A stretch of 64,000 nucleotides of DNA. Origin: Cupriavidus taiwanensis. GTDB taxonomy: Bacteria; Pseudomonadota; Gammaproteobacteria; Burkholderiales; Burkholderiaceae. This document shows positions 16,511 through 25,772 of the stretch, piece after piece (the first letter of the stretch is position 1; each line of letters begins with the position of its first letter). Under the pieces are notes generated by a model. It ran no database searches and was not told the DNA's origin. It worked only from the letters and a program-made list of their open reading frames with translations. A program made the translations under genes and the position numbers. The stretch spans positions 2,770,894-2,834,893 of the forward strand of contig NZ_LT977070.1 in NCBI RefSeq assembly GCF_900250075.1. Reading direction: 5' to 3'.

Positions 16511-17042
16511 GCCCCTGATCGGCCTCGCCGGTCGCGCTCGTTCGGGTAAGGACACCGCCGCCCAGGTCCTCATCGACTGGCACGGGTATCGCAAGGACTC
16601 CTTCGCCCGCCCGATCCGCGAGTTCGTGGCGGGCCTGTGCGGGATCACCGTCGAAGAGATGGACCCGATCAAGGAGTCGCCGCATCCGCGCCTCTGTGGC
16701 GTGTCCCCGCGATACGCCATGCAGACCCTCGGGACCGAGTGGGGCCGGCACACCCTCGCCAAGAACATCTGGCTGGAACAGTGCCGCGCCCGAATCATGG
16801 ACAACGCCGAAGAGGGCGTGCCGACCGTCATCACAGACGTGCGCTTCGACAACGAGGCGGACCTGATCCGGGCTATGGGCGGCACGATCATTCACGTCGC
16901 CCGCCCGGATGCGCTCGTGGTGGCGGCCCACGTGTCGGAGGCCGGCGTCACGGCTCAACCCTTCGACATCCGCATCCTGAACGACGGCTCCCTGGACGCG
17001 TTCCAGCACGCCGTCATCCGCGTCTACCAAGACATCCGATGA
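16488..17042 (+). CDS. Deoxynucleoside monophosphate kinase
   Basis: 184 residues. P-loop GLAGRARSGKDTAA (about 13-26) and the FDNEADLIRAMGGTIIHVARP block (around 120-140) typical of the phage dNMP kinase family (T4 gp1-like). It would phosphorylate dNMPs from host DNA breakdown, working with the exonuclease encoded just upstream. Ends with ATGA overlap with the spanin gene. Confidence 0.85.
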   Translation: MQTKKLRKPLIGLAGRARSGKDTAAQVLIDWHGYRKDSFARPIREFVAGLCGITVEEMDPIKESPHPRLCGVSPRYAMQTLGTEWGRHTLAKNIWLEQCRARIMDNAEEGVPTVITDVRFDNEADLIRAMGGTIIHVARPDALVVAAHVSEAGVTAQPFDIRILNDGSLDAFQHAVIRVYQDIR

Positions 17043-17560
17043 CCAACCTCACCCTGCCCCGATGGGTCTGGTACTGCCTCGCGGCGGTCCTGGTTCTGAC
17101 GGGCGGGCTCGTCTACCGATCCCATGTCTATGAGTCAGGCTACGACGCTGGCCGGGCCGCCGCAGAATCCGCAGCCGCTACCGCCCTGGCAAAGGCCCGC
17201 GCCGATGACGCTGCCGCAAGCGCGGACGCCGAGGCCCGCCTACGCGCTTCACTGAAGGTTTCCGAATATGAACACCTCCGAATCCAAGCCGATCTCAAGT
17301 CTCGCCTGGCTGCTAGTGATCTCCGCGTCACTCGCCTGTCTGCTGACATCGCAAGGCTGCACGACGAAGCCGCAGGTAGTGCGCGACTTCCCCCCGATCC
17401 CGCCGTCCCTGGCGGAGCCGCCGGAGCCGATGAAGCCGATTACTCGGTGGCGGATTTGATCCTGACGATGGAGCAAAACTATGCGATTTGCCAACGCAAT
17501 TCGGCTCGCCTGGAAGGGCTTCAAGTCTGGTATCGGTCTCTCGGGAAAGGCCCCGAGTAA
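17039..17560 (+). CDS. Inner-membrane spanin (Rz-like)
   Basis: 173 residues. N-terminal transmembrane anchor (about 9-26), then a long Ala/Asp/Arg-rich periplasmic coiled coil, as in Rz proteins. A second lipoprotein gene (17268-17459) is nested in the +1 frame, the classical Rz/Rz1 arrangement. Functions in outer-membrane disruption at the last step of lysis. Its stop codon is part of the putative phage promoter at 17555. Confidence 0.85.
   Translation: MTNLTLPRWVWYCLAAVLVLTGGLVYRSHVYESGYDAGRAAAESAAATALAKARADDAAASADAEARLRASLKVSEYEHLRIQADLKSRLAASDLRVTRLSADIARLHDEAAGSARLPPDPAVPGGAAGADEADYSVADLILTMEQNYAICQRNSARLEGLQVWYRSLGKGPE
17268..17459 (+). CDS. Outer-membrane spanin lipoprotein (Rz1-like)
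   Basis: 63 residues entirely embedded in the Rz-like gene in another frame. Signal sequence with lipobox LTSQGC, then a short proline-rich mature part (PPIPPSLAEPPEP), typical of Rz1. Confidence 0.85.
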   Translation: MNTSESKPISSLAWLLVISASLACLLTSQGCTTKPQVVRDFPPIPPSLAEPPEPMKPITRWRI

Positions 17561-17577
17561 ATACGTACATGTTAGTG
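17555..17577 (+). promoter_or_regulatory. Putative phage RNAP promoter A (late genes)
   Basis: GAGTAAATACGTACATG, one of five copies of GAGTAAATNNGTACAKG on the + strand. It begins in the last codons of the Rz-like gene and lies directly upstream of the structural block, where a late promoter is expected. Confidence 0.65.
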
Positions 17578-17618
17578 CCGACCCTATGCTCCTTAAGATA
17601 GACGAGGAAGGAATCCCC

Positions 17619-17819
17619 ATGGATTGCCCCTCGTCCAAGGACCTCAGGATCGCCGCTGAGTACATCCGATTCCTCTTCCCCCTCCAGGACTTCAAGACCC
17701 TGGTGGAGGCCCAACAGTACCAAGCCGCCCATGAACTCGCTGGTATCCACGAGGGAGCCAAGTCCCTCGATGAGCTCGCGGACGCCCTGGACGAGCGCAA
17801 CTCCCCCACTCGCCTATGA
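17619..17819 (+). CDS. Small protein at start of structural operon
   Basis: 66 residues, acidic and helical. ATG 17619 is chosen because it has an excellent AGGAAGGA ribosome binding site and lies downstream of promoter A; in-frame ATGs at 17481 and 17586 would begin within or at the promoter. Function unknown. Confidence 0.65.
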   Translation: MDCPSSKDLRIAAEYIRFLFPLQDFKTLVEAQQYQAAHELAGIHEGAKSLDELADALDERNSPTRL

Positions 17820-18162
17820 ACTCTTTGAGTTCCTTCGTCGGACTGGTTACCCATGTGTGGGTGACTGGACTGTCGATCTATTGGGCCAGTGTGCGATATG
17901 CGCTTTCCACGATGGAGGCGGCATTAGTGCTGCGGTTTGGTTCGAGCCTATGGGTAATCGAGCCGCCCTCCATGTCCACGCTCGACCGGACGTCCGAGGG
18001 CGATGGGTCACACCGATGGTCCTGCGACGGCTTAACGCTGTCGCCCGTGGCCTCGGAGTCCACGAAGTCGTGGCCGACCCACTGCCGGAACACCGTGGGT
18101 ATCTGAGGCGCTTGGGGTTCCAACGTCTCACCTCCCACTTCCACCTCGATGTCCAAGCCTAA
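17770..18162 (+). CDS. GNAT-like acetyltransferase
   Basis: About 130 residues. The C-terminal part ALHVHARPDVRGRWVTPMVL...VHEVVADPL...YLRRLGFQR fits the acetyl-CoA binding and C-terminal strands of the GNAT fold. The start is uncertain: ATG 17770 and ATG 17731 are in frame but would overlap the preceding gene, and GTG 17857 would truncate the fold. Target unknown. Confidence 0.6.
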   Translation: MSSRTPWTSATPPLAYELFEFLRRTGYPCVGDWTVDLLGQCAICAFHDGGGISAAVWFEPMGNRAALHVHARPDVRGRWVTPMVLRRLNAVARGLGVHEVVADPLPEHRGYLRRLGFQRLTSHFHLDVQA

Positions 18163-18340
18163 GCAACAACCGACACCCCAGGCCCCGCAGCCTGACGCAC
18201 CGGCCCCCGTCGCCGTCTTCGGTCAAGAGGACAGCCCGGCGACCGCCGTACAGAAGAAGGCGCTCCAGCGCCGTTACCTGACGGCTGGTCCGTCCGCCGC
18301 CCCCTCGACCTCCACCAATGGAGTAGGCGTGAACCTGTGA
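18149..18340 (+). CDS. Small virion or tail assembly protein (T7 gp7.3-like position)
   Basis: 63 residues. Pro/Gln-rich N-terminus, RRYLTAG in the middle, and a C-terminus STSTNGVGVNL that recalls the SSGGGINI end of T7 gp7.3, which lies in the same place before the portal gene. Similarity is limited to the tail, so the assignment rests mainly on position. Confidence 0.45.
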   Translation: MSKPKQQPTPQAPQPDAPAPVAVFGQEDSPATAVQKKALQRRYLTAGPSAAPSTSTNGVGVNL

Positions 18341-19848
18341 AGCTACAGGACCGATACCAGGAGCTATCCCCGGAACGGGATATGCCCCTGCGACGGGCAC
18401 AAGCCTGTGCCGCGCTCACGGTCCCTGCGATTTGCCCTATGCCGGGCCAGACCCCGGCGAACGCTCTCCCGCAGACCAATACGTCCTTCGGATACCGAGG
18501 GGCAACCAATCTAGCCTCGAAGCTCATGATGGCGTTCCTCCCGCCTGGGGACTCCGCGTTCGACATCAACGTCAGCGTGGGGCTCCTGATGCGCGAGGGC
18601 GTCCTGTCGCCTCCCCCGGACATCATCAAGGGGCTCGCTCAGTGCGAGCAACTGATGAACACCAAGATCGAGGCGCTGTCATGGCGCCGGTCCACGTTCA
18701 CCTCGTTACTGCACTGCATCGTGGCCGGCAACGTGGTCGAGTACATCCAACCGGACGGCAAGCTGAAGCTGTACCGCCTGGACCAGTTCGTCTGCGTCCG
18801 CGACTTCACGGGCAAGGTCCTGGAGATCGTCACGGCGGAGAAGCTGAAGGTCCGGGGCCTGAGCCATGACCTCCGCACGCGGACAGCGAAGAAGGAAGAC
18901 GAGGACGTGATCCTCTACACCCGATTCGAGTTCATCCGCGAGGGGTTCTACGCTGTCCAGCAAGACCTGGACGACGTGACAATCATGCCCCACAAGGTTC
19001 ACCAAGGCATCATGCCGGCCAACGCGATTGCCTGGGAGCTCGTCCCTGGCGAGACCTATGGCCGCTCGCACGTCGAGGCGAACTACGCGGACCTCCTGGC
19101 GCTCGACAAGACGTCTCAGCATCTCCTGGAATCCGGAGCCATCGCGGCGCGGAACCTGATCTTCGTGAAGCCCAATGCGGCTGGCGGCAACCTGCGCAAG
19201 CGGATCGCTGAAGCCCGCAATGGCGCTGTGCTGTCCGGCAACGGCGGCCAGAACGGGGACATCCAGCCGTTCCAGTTCAATAACGCGAACGCGATGCAAT
19301 CGCTGAACGTCGAGAAGCAGGACCTGAAGCGGGACCTCTCGGTCGCCTTCCTCCTGACGAACGACTTGCGGCGAGACGCCGAGCGCGTGACGGCCTACGA
19401 ACTGGAGATGCTGGTCACCGAGATCGAACAGAGTCTCGGCGGCGTCTATTCGTACCTCGGCCCCGAGATGATGGGATGGCGCCTGGAGAAGCTCATGGCG
19501 ATCATGAAGTCCCGCAAGGAGCTCCCGCCGATTGGCGACGGGGACACCGAGATCACCGTCACGACGGGTCTCGCGGCCCTCGGTAAGGACGCCAAGATCA
19601 AGCGGGTCCGGTCCTTCTTCAGCCTGCTGAACGAAACGCCTCAAGCCTTCCAAGAAGAAGCTGCCGGCTACGTCAAGTTCGACACGATCCTGACGCCCGC
19701 CGCTGCTGCCCTCGGGTTCCCGCAGTCCATCAAGTCCTCGGATGAGGTGGCGAAGGAACAAGCCCAACGACAACAGGCGGAGATGGTCTCCCAGATGGCT
19801 CAACGAGCCGCTGGTCCGATGGCCTCCGCCGCAATGCAACCCGCATGA
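18337..19848 (+). CDS. Portal (head-tail connector) protein, T7 gp8-like
   Basis: 503 residues (T7 gp8 is 536). Recognisable stretches such as NTSFGYRGATNLASKLMMAFLPPG near residue 47 and the DLSVAFLLTNDLRRDAERVTAYE block around 335 are typical of the podovirus portal family. It forms the dodecameric DNA gate. Start is GTG in GTGA overlap with the previous stop. Confidence 0.92.
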   Translation: MKLQDRYQELSPERDMPLRRAQACAALTVPAICPMPGQTPANALPQTNTSFGYRGATNLASKLMMAFLPPGDSAFDINVSVGLLMREGVLSPPPDIIKGLAQCEQLMNTKIEALSWRRSTFTSLLHCIVAGNVVEYIQPDGKLKLYRLDQFVCVRDFTGKVLEIVTAEKLKVRGLSHDLRTRTAKKEDEDVILYTRFEFIREGFYAVQQDLDDVTIMPHKVHQGIMPANAIAWELVPGETYGRSHVEANYADLLALDKTSQHLLESGAIAARNLIFVKPNAAGGNLRKRIAEARNGAVLSGNGGQNGDIQPFQFNNANAMQSLNVEKQDLKRDLSVAFLLTNDLRRDAERVTAYELEMLVTEIEQSLGGVYSYLGPEMMGWRLEKLMAIMKSRKELPPIGDGDTEITVTTGLAALGKDAKIKRVRSFFSLLNETPQAFQEEAAGYVKFDTILTPAAAALGFPQSIKSSDEVAKEQAQRQQAEMVSQMAQRAAGPMASAAMQPA

Positions 19849-20672
19849 CGACTCCCAATGGAACGCCTGCCGCGCCCGTAAGTGGCGCACCCGAAGTAGT
19901 GGTGGTGGCAACGCCCCCCGCCCTGGTCCCTGACTCCCCGGAGTACAACGCCGCAATGGTGGCGAAGGCCGACGGCCAAGTGCCGAACGCAGGAAACACG
20001 GAGCCGCCCAATGGCGCAACTCCGCCTGCCGCACCTGCCGAGCCCGAGAAGAAGGAAGGCGACGGTACGCCGCCCGAGAACACTGAAGTCAAGCCCGAGG
20101 GCGACAAGCCCGCCGACGAGAACAAGGAAGGCGACAAGCCGACCGACGAACCCGTCGAGGCTGCACCCGACTTCGCCAAGATGTTCGAGGACGGCTCGTT
20201 CGCCCAAGCGTTCAATGCCGAAACCCTGGACCCGAAGTTCCGTGATGGCCTCGCCAAAGCGCTGAACGTCAAGGGCGAGGACGTGGACGGCATGGTCGCG
20301 CAGTTCAAGGCGGGCCAAGCTGCCCTGGCGCGTGAAGCGACCGCGAACCTCTTCAAGGCCGCTGGCGGTCAAGAGGCGTTCGAGGCCGCGGTGGCCTGGG
20401 GTCAGAAGAACCTGACGCCGGAACAGCAACAGTGGTACGACGCGCAGTTCAACGGCCCGAATGCAAGCGACGCTGTGGCGCTGCTGATGCAGAAGGCCGG
20501 CGCCTCGCGTGATCCGAGCCTGCACGTCCCGAGCGGCGCCAGTGGCACCCAAGCCCTGCAACCGTTCCGCGACCAGTCCGAGGTCACGCGTGCGATGGCT
20601 GATCCGCGCTACCGCACCTCCGAAGCGTACCGCAACGAGGTCGAGTCCCGCCTGCGCATCTCGACGTACTAA
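19845..20672 (+). CDS. Scaffolding protein, T7 gp9-like
   Basis: 275 residues. Acidic, Pro/Glu/Lys-rich N-terminal half (EPEKKEGDG, NKEGDKPTDE) and a helical C-terminal half, with position between portal and capsid. Composition is typical of assembly scaffolds. ATGA overlap with the portal gene. Confidence 0.85.
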   Translation: MTTPNGTPAAPVSGAPEVVVVATPPALVPDSPEYNAAMVAKADGQVPNAGNTEPPNGATPPAAPAEPEKKEGDGTPPENTEVKPEGDKPADENKEGDKPTDEPVEAAPDFAKMFEDGSFAQAFNAETLDPKFRDGLAKALNVKGEDVDGMVAQFKAGQAALAREATANLFKAAGGQEAFEAAVAWGQKNLTPEQQQWYDAQFNGPNASDAVALLMQKAGASRDPSLHVPSGASGTQALQPFRDQSEVTRAMADPRYRTSEAYRNEVESRLRISTY

Positions 20673-20842
20673 GCATTACCCCTGAGCCGCTGTCCCTGAC
20701 AGTCAAGCCGTAGAGCCACGCACAAGCGCGTCATCCCGATAAGGGTGGCCGGCTCGGGGTCTCCCCTTCCATCCCCAGGTCCGCTCCGATTCCCAACGGA
20801 CGCCTGGGGGTAAATCCCTTCCCTCAGAGAGAAACACTCTAC
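20673..20842 (+). other. Intergenic leader of capsid gene with hairpins
   Basis: 170 nt without a gene. It contains CTGTC/GACAG (20691-20703) and a large hairpin CCCCAGGTCCG (20773-20783) with CGGACGCCTGGGG (20797-20809). T7 has RNase III processing sites at comparable junctions; the hairpin could stabilise the capsid mRNA. No copy of the GAGTAAAT promoter is present. Confidence 0.5.
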
Positions 20843-21841
20843 ATGGCATTCTCGTCCAACGCCGGCTCGCCGGTAGCTTTCGGTACTGGTCAATCGTCCC
20901 CGGCTGATGATCGCTCGCTCTTCCTGAAGAAGTTCACTGGTGAGGTTCTGACCGCGTTCACGCTGGCAACCGTCACCAAGGGCAAGTTCAACGAGCGCAA
21001 CATCCAGGGCGGCAAGTCGGCGCAGTTCATCCGCACCGGCGACTCGATGGCCGAATACCTGACTCGCGGTCAGGAGATGATGGGTAACCCGTACGCGACC
21101 GGCGAAGTGGAAATCACTCTCGACGGCCTGCTGGTTGCTCACCACGCCCTGTTCGACCTGGACACCCTGATGTCGCAGTTCGACATCCGTGGTCCGATGA
21201 CGACCTCGATGGGTCAGGCCCTGGCCGAGGTCTACGACCGCAACAACTACCGTGCTGCCATCCTGGCCGCGCGTCAGGCTGCTGTGGGTCCGTTCCCCGG
21301 CGGTTCGCGCATCGTGGCGGCTGACCTGCTGACCTCGGGCGTAATCGACGGCATGGCCTGGATGGCTCGCATCCGCGAAGCCAAGGCGGCGCTGTACGCC
21401 AAGAAGGTCCCGCTGACCTCGACCATCTACATGGCCGTCCCGTACGCCGTGTTCGATGCGCTGAAGTACGCGCGTGACTCGGTGTCGGGCCACTTCGTGA
21501 ACCTGACCACGACCATCCAACTGGCCGCTGCCGGCGAAGGTGCGAACGTCACCGAAGCGATCCGCTTAGAGGGCGTGAACATCTACCCGACTCAACTGGT
21601 GCCGAACACCAACGAATCGGCTGCTACCTCGGTCTACCCGAAGTACCGTGCCGACTACTCGAAGACCTCGGCGGTGATGTGGACCCCGGACGCCGTTGGC
21701 GTTCTGACTCTGCGCGGCATGTCCACCGAGGTCGAGCGCTCGGCTCGTCGTCAGGAAGACTTCATCGTGACCTCGCAGGCTTCGGGCCACGGCACCCTGC
21801 GTGCCGAGTGCGCGGTGGAGTTCGCCCTGCCGGCGGCCTAA
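20843..21841 (+). CDS. Major capsid protein, T7 gp10-like
   Basis: 332 residues (T7 gp10A is 345). Sequence such as LFLKKFTGEVLTAF, GKSAQFIRTGDS and MWTPDAVGVLTLRG fits the T7-type HK97-fold capsid family. It has its own leader hairpin upstream and a strong terminator downstream, as in T7, implying high-level expression. Confidence 0.92.
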   Translation: MAFSSNAGSPVAFGTGQSSPADDRSLFLKKFTGEVLTAFTLATVTKGKFNERNIQGGKSAQFIRTGDSMAEYLTRGQEMMGNPYATGEVEITLDGLLVAHHALFDLDTLMSQFDIRGPMTTSMGQALAEVYDRNNYRAAILAARQAAVGPFPGGSRIVAADLLTSGVIDGMAWMARIREAKAALYAKKVPLTSTIYMAVPYAVFDALKYARDSVSGHFVNLTTTIQLAAAGEGANVTEAIRLEGVNIYPTQLVPNTNESAATSVYPKYRADYSKTSAVMWTPDAVGVLTLRGMSTEVERSARRQEDFIVTSQASGHGTLRAECAVEFALPAA

Positions 21842-21858
21842 GCCTTTAGTAACCCCAT

Positions 21859-21897
21859 GGGGAGTTCTGGATTTTCCAGGGCTCCCCTTTTTCGTTT
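21859..21897 (+). terminator. Terminator after capsid gene
   Basis: GGGGAG (21859-21864), inner CTGG/CCAG, CTCCCC (21882-21887), then TTTTT and a further T-rich run. Same location as the T7 Tphi terminator downstream of gene 10. Confidence 0.88.
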
Positions 21898-21906
21898 CTT
21901 TCCCCA

Positions 21907-22485
21907 ATGCCTCTTTCCCGTCTCGAAGCCGTCAACATGATGCTGTCGGCTGTGGGCGAGTCCGTGATCCTTGTCGAAGTCGAAGGGGCCGGCGACTTCG
22001 CCAACTGTTCCGCGATTCTCGACGCCGCAACCAAGGCGGTATTGGCGAAGGACTACGACTTCAATACCGAGGTCCGCACGCTGGTGCCTGACGCCAACGG
22101 CAACCTCCTGGTCGGTCCCGAGGTCCTGAAGATCGACCCGGTGGACCCGTACCTCAAGGTGGTCCAGCGCGGAACCAAGCTCTACAACAAGGCGGACCGC
22201 ACCGACGTCTTCACGGACTCCCTGGACGTCAACGTGACGCTCTACTTCCCCTTCGAAGAGTGCCCGTACCACGTCCAACAGCGCATCGTGGCCGACGCCA
22301 CGGCCAAGTACCAGACGTCCTACGTCGGCTCGGTGGCCGCTGACAACTTCCTCCAGCGTGATCGCGGGGAGGCCATCGCAGACTCCCAGGCGTCCGAGTC
22401 GGATGTCGATGACTACAACATGCTCGACAACCCGGACCTTGCGTTCCTGCGCCGGCGCACCTACCCGAACGGATCAATCCTGTAA
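21907..22485 (+). CDS. Tail tubular protein A, T7 gp11-like
   Basis: 192 residues (T7 gp11 is 196). N-terminus MPLSRLEAVNMMLSAVGES and the region YLKVVQRGTKLYNKADRT with LYFPFEECPY are characteristic of the family that forms the adaptor ring under the portal. Confidence 0.92.
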   Translation: MPLSRLEAVNMMLSAVGESVILVEVEGAGDFANCSAILDAATKAVLAKDYDFNTEVRTLVPDANGNLLVGPEVLKIDPVDPYLKVVQRGTKLYNKADRTDVFTDSLDVNVTLYFPFEECPYHVQQRIVADATAKYQTSYVGSVAADNFLQRDRGEAIADSQASESDVDDYNMLDNPDLAFLRRRTYPNGSIL

Positions 22486-24801
22486 GTGCCAATCGACAAC
22501 ATGCTCCAGCCGCGCATCGGCGCACTCCATTCCGGGGTGAACCGACAAGCGCCGCTGCTGCGGTCTCCTTCCTCCATGGAAGAGATCGTGAACTTCCTGC
22601 CTTCCGTCGAGGTGGGCGGGCTCGTGGATCGCATGGGGACCAAGTGGATCGCCGGCCTGAACCGGACGTCCTATGCCCTCACGGGTCACACGATGTTCCG
22701 CACTAAGGGCGGTCAGCCCTGGGTGATGCTCAAGCGAGCAGAGGCCGGGCAGATCGAGGTCCGCAATCTGGTCACGGGCGACATCGCCCCGGTCACATAC
22801 GGGCCATGGGTCCAGAACTACCTGGGCGACGGCTCTACCCTCCGATTCCTGCCCGTCACCGATACCGTCTTCATCCTGAATACGGCGGTCACGGCGACGG
22901 TCACAGAGACCGCCAAGCCGGCCATGACCCGCGCGTACGTCGTCGTCAAGAAGCTCAACTCTGCCAGTCAGTCCTTCTACCTGTCGTCCAACGTCGGCTC
23001 CGCCAGCGTGTTCTACGACGGCTCGGGGGGCGCGAAGACCCGCGATTGGGTCGCCTCGCAGCTGGCGGCGGCGATTGGCGCCAACATGCCCGGCCTCTTC
23101 GTGTCCCGGATCAATAACGTGATCCGTATCGAAGGTCCGACCAACGTCGTCTCGACGCTCTCGGGCTCGAACGATTGGGACGAGACCGCTATGACGGTCC
23201 TCAAGCAGCGGGCGTCCGTCATCACCGACCTCCCGAACGTGGGCTTCCATGGCGAGCCGATCCTGATCGACCAGAACCAGGGCGACCTCAAGTCGTCCTA
23301 CTACGTCGCCTACGACCAACCGACGAACGCTTACCGCGAATGCTCCTACCTGGACGCCTTCGGGACCTCAGGGCGGATCGAGCCGGGCACTATGCCTATC
23401 CGACTGCACCAGACTGGCGCGAACTCATTCGAGCTCCAGCCGTGCGATTGGACGCTGCGGAAGACTGGTGACTCGGACAGCAACGCCCCGCCCCCGTTCG
23501 CCGGCAAGCAGATCACGGACATGGCCCTGTGGAAGGGTCGTCTGTGGCTGGCCGCCGACGACTGGATCATCGGGAGCCAACCCGACGACCTGTTCAACTT
23601 CTGGAACGCCAGCGCCCGCGAGATCGTGGCGAGCGACCCCGTGCCGCTCCAAGCCGACGCGGACAGCGGGAAGATTCGCTACCTCCGCGCGATCCGTAAC
23701 TCGCTCATCGTCGTCACCGAGTCGGCCCAGGCCGCAGTGGACGGCGGTCAGGCCATCACCCCGATGGATGCCTCGATGGGCGTGGTGACCCGCTACGAGC
23801 TCGACGGCGAATGCCCGCCCCAAGTGGTCGGTGATGTCCTGTACTACACCGGCTCGTCCGAGGGCCGCTCGGTCCTGTGGGAATACTCCTACCGCGAGGC
23901 GTCGCAGAACAACTACGCGGAGGACATGAGCAAGCACGTGCCGGACTACTGCCCTGGCGCGGTCCGGCGCATCTCGGGCTCGGCCCAGGCGGGCCGGAAC
24001 TTCCTGTGGACCGGCCTCGCCCCCAACAAGCTGTGGGTGCAGACGAACTACTGGAAGGACGCGCAGCGCCAGCAGAACGCATGGGCTACGCTCGCCTTCG
24101 ATGGGGTCTCGTACATCCGGCTCCATTGGGTAGACAAGGGCTGGTTGTACCTGCTGGCCGACGTGGGGAACTACGTGCAACTGCTGAAGGTGAGCATCGA
24201 GGCCGTTCAAAGCCTGGATGCGCAGCGGCTGGACTTCCTGGTCCCGGCCCAGATCACCTGGAACGTGGCCCGGAATCGCTCCGAGGTCATCGTCCCGACG
24301 CCGCTGGCCGGCCTGGACAACATGGTCGTCCTGGTCCCCAACGATTCCGGCTGGTACTCCGAGTACCCGGCCACGGTCGTGTGGGACGGCTCGCAGCACG
24401 TGGCCCACTTCCAGACGCACGTGACGGCGCCCCAGGGATTCCTCGGGCGGCGCTTCGAGCGGTACTGGACGTTCTCCCCGTTCTACCCTGCCGCAGGCGA
24501 AAGCCAGACGCCGATGGGCCGGCTCCAGGTCCACAAGGTCTTCCTGGACGCGCTACGCGCCGGGGACTTTAAGGCCACGGTGGTTCGCAAGGACCGCCCG
24601 CCGATGGTCGTCCAGTTGTCCCCGCGAGTCGTGGGGGAAGCGCTGGTGGCCGACAACGGCGAGAACCAGACCTTCGGTATCCCGTTCAACGCGCAGGGCC
24701 ACAAGGCGCAACTGACGGTCTCCACGACGTCCTCTGCCCCCATGGCCGTCACCGGCTACACCCTGGCCGCCCGCTACGCCAACCTCTTCGCATCGCAATG
24801 A
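22486..24801 (+). CDS. Tail tubular protein B (nozzle), T7 gp12-like
   Basis: 771 residues (T7 gp12 is 794), GTG start immediately after the gp11-like stop. Beta-rich protein with N-terminal QPRIGALHSGVNRQAPLLR and the later DLFNFWNASAREI stretch seen in podovirus nozzle proteins. Builds the tail tip to which fibres attach. Confidence 0.9.
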   Translation: MPIDNMLQPRIGALHSGVNRQAPLLRSPSSMEEIVNFLPSVEVGGLVDRMGTKWIAGLNRTSYALTGHTMFRTKGGQPWVMLKRAEAGQIEVRNLVTGDIAPVTYGPWVQNYLGDGSTLRFLPVTDTVFILNTAVTATVTETAKPAMTRAYVVVKKLNSASQSFYLSSNVGSASVFYDGSGGAKTRDWVASQLAAAIGANMPGLFVSRINNVIRIEGPTNVVSTLSGSNDWDETAMTVLKQRASVITDLPNVGFHGEPILIDQNQGDLKSSYYVAYDQPTNAYRECSYLDAFGTSGRIEPGTMPIRLHQTGANSFELQPCDWTLRKTGDSDSNAPPPFAGKQITDMALWKGRLWLAADDWIIGSQPDDLFNFWNASAREIVASDPVPLQADADSGKIRYLRAIRNSLIVVTESAQAAVDGGQAITPMDASMGVVTRYELDGECPPQVVGDVLYYTGSSEGRSVLWEYSYREASQNNYAEDMSKHVPDYCPGAVRRISGSAQAGRNFLWTGLAPNKLWVQTNYWKDAQRQQNAWATLAFDGVSYIRLHWVDKGWLYLLADVGNYVQLLKVSIEAVQSLDAQRLDFLVPAQITWNVARNRSEVIVPTPLAGLDNMVVLVPNDSGWYSEYPATVVWDGSQHVAHFQTHVTAPQGFLGRRFERYWTFSPFYPAAGESQTPMGRLQVHKVFLDALRAGDFKATVVRKDRPPMVVQLSPRVVGEALVADNGENQTFGIPFNAQGHKAQLTVSTTSSAPMAVTGYTLAARYANLFASQ

Positions 24802-25349
24802 AACTCGTACCGCCGACTCTCGCGCATACCGACGCCCTGGCTCAGAAGCTCCGCCGCGCGGACTGCTATGAGCTCGTCCTGGCCCGTCCAGGCGAGCATC
24901 CGCTGGACGTCATCCGGGAGTCGGTGGACGACTCTGTGATCGCTGAGACCATCCTGACTCCCCGTGGCCGCGTCGCCGGCATCTGGGGAGTCACCTCGCA
25001 TCCTCAGGACGGCGTGGGCTCCATCTGGATGCTCGCTACGCCGTACCTCCTGGAGGTCGCTACGCCCTTCCTCAAGGTATGCCATCACCGGATCGGGCAG
25101 GCCCACTTCCACTTCCCTACGCTCGTCTGCGCCCCGTGGCGACAGAACGCGCTCCACCTCAAGTGGCTCGCATGGTGCGGCTTCCAAGCCGTAGACCTGG
25201 GCCACGAACACTTCCTCCCGCATGTGCGAACCTACAACCATCGTGATGCTCACGACGCTGGCAGTGTCGGCGGCGGGGGCGCTGATGCAGAACAACGCGC
25301 AGAACAGGGCCATCGAGGCCCAACAGACTGCGCAGAACCGGAACATTGA
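24798..25349 (+). CDS. Internal virion protein A-like (T7 gp13 position)
   Basis: 183 residues, ATGA overlap with the nozzle gene. The first 140 residues look like a GNAT-type fold (DALAQKLRRADCYEL, LKWLAWCGFQAVDL), consistent with T7 gp13-like proteins. The last 43 residues overlap the next gene in another frame and are low complexity. Confidence 0.75.
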   Translation: MKLVPPTLAHTDALAQKLRRADCYELVLARPGEHPLDVIRESVDDSVIAETILTPRGRVAGIWGVTSHPQDGVGSIWMLATPYLLEVATPFLKVCHHRIGQAHFHFPTLVCAPWRQNALHLKWLAWCGFQAVDLGHEHFLPHVRTYNHRDAHDAGSVGGGGADAEQRAEQGHRGPTDCAEPEH

Positions 25350-25770
25350 AGAAGGCTACCGCGTCGCTCAAGAGCGGCAGCGGCAAGCCGAACTCAAGGC
25401 GTTCGAGCAACGGACTGACCGCGCCCAACAGGCGAACCGACAACTGGCGATGGCCCGAGTCGGAGCCGCCGAGGGCGCGGGGTCTCTCGCTGCGAGTGCA
25501 ATGAACATCTCCGCTGCGGCTGCGGCGGACCTGGGTCGTATCGACGCCGGCCTCGACAACGAGCGCTCGGGCGTCAGTGACCAGATGGCGGCGCTCCAGG
25601 CGGGCGGCGCTGACGCTGCGGCACAGGCTGCGGCTGCCGGTCGCGTCTCGCAAGTCCAGGCCGGCGCCCAGATCGGGCAGGCCCTGGTCGGCGCGGGCGC
25701 TCAATACTTCCAGCGTCAGACGCAACTCGACGTGGCGAAGAACTACCGCATCCAGAACCCTCCTAAGTAA
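25222..25770 (+). CDS. Internal virion protein B, T7 gp14-like
   Basis: 182 residues (T7 gp14 is 196). Short hydrophobic N-terminal segment (about 6-22) followed by a long Ala/Gln/Arg-rich helix with repeated AAA and QxxQ patterns. In T7 the protein is ejected to form the outer-membrane part of the DNA conduit. Starts inside the preceding gene. Confidence 0.82.
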   Translation: MCEPTTIVMLTTLAVSAAGALMQNNAQNRAIEAQQTAQNRNIEEGYRVAQERQRQAELKAFEQRTDRAQQANRQLAMARVGAAEGAGSLAASAMNISAAAAADLGRIDAGLDNERSGVSDQMAALQAGGADAAAQAAAAGRVSQVQAGAQIGQALVGAGAQYFQRQTQLDVAKNYRIQNPPK

Positions 25771-25772
25771 CC

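Noticed and set aside
20811..20816. GTAAAT before the capsid gene as a sixth phage promoter
   Set aside because: Only six bases match; the following GTACA block is missing.
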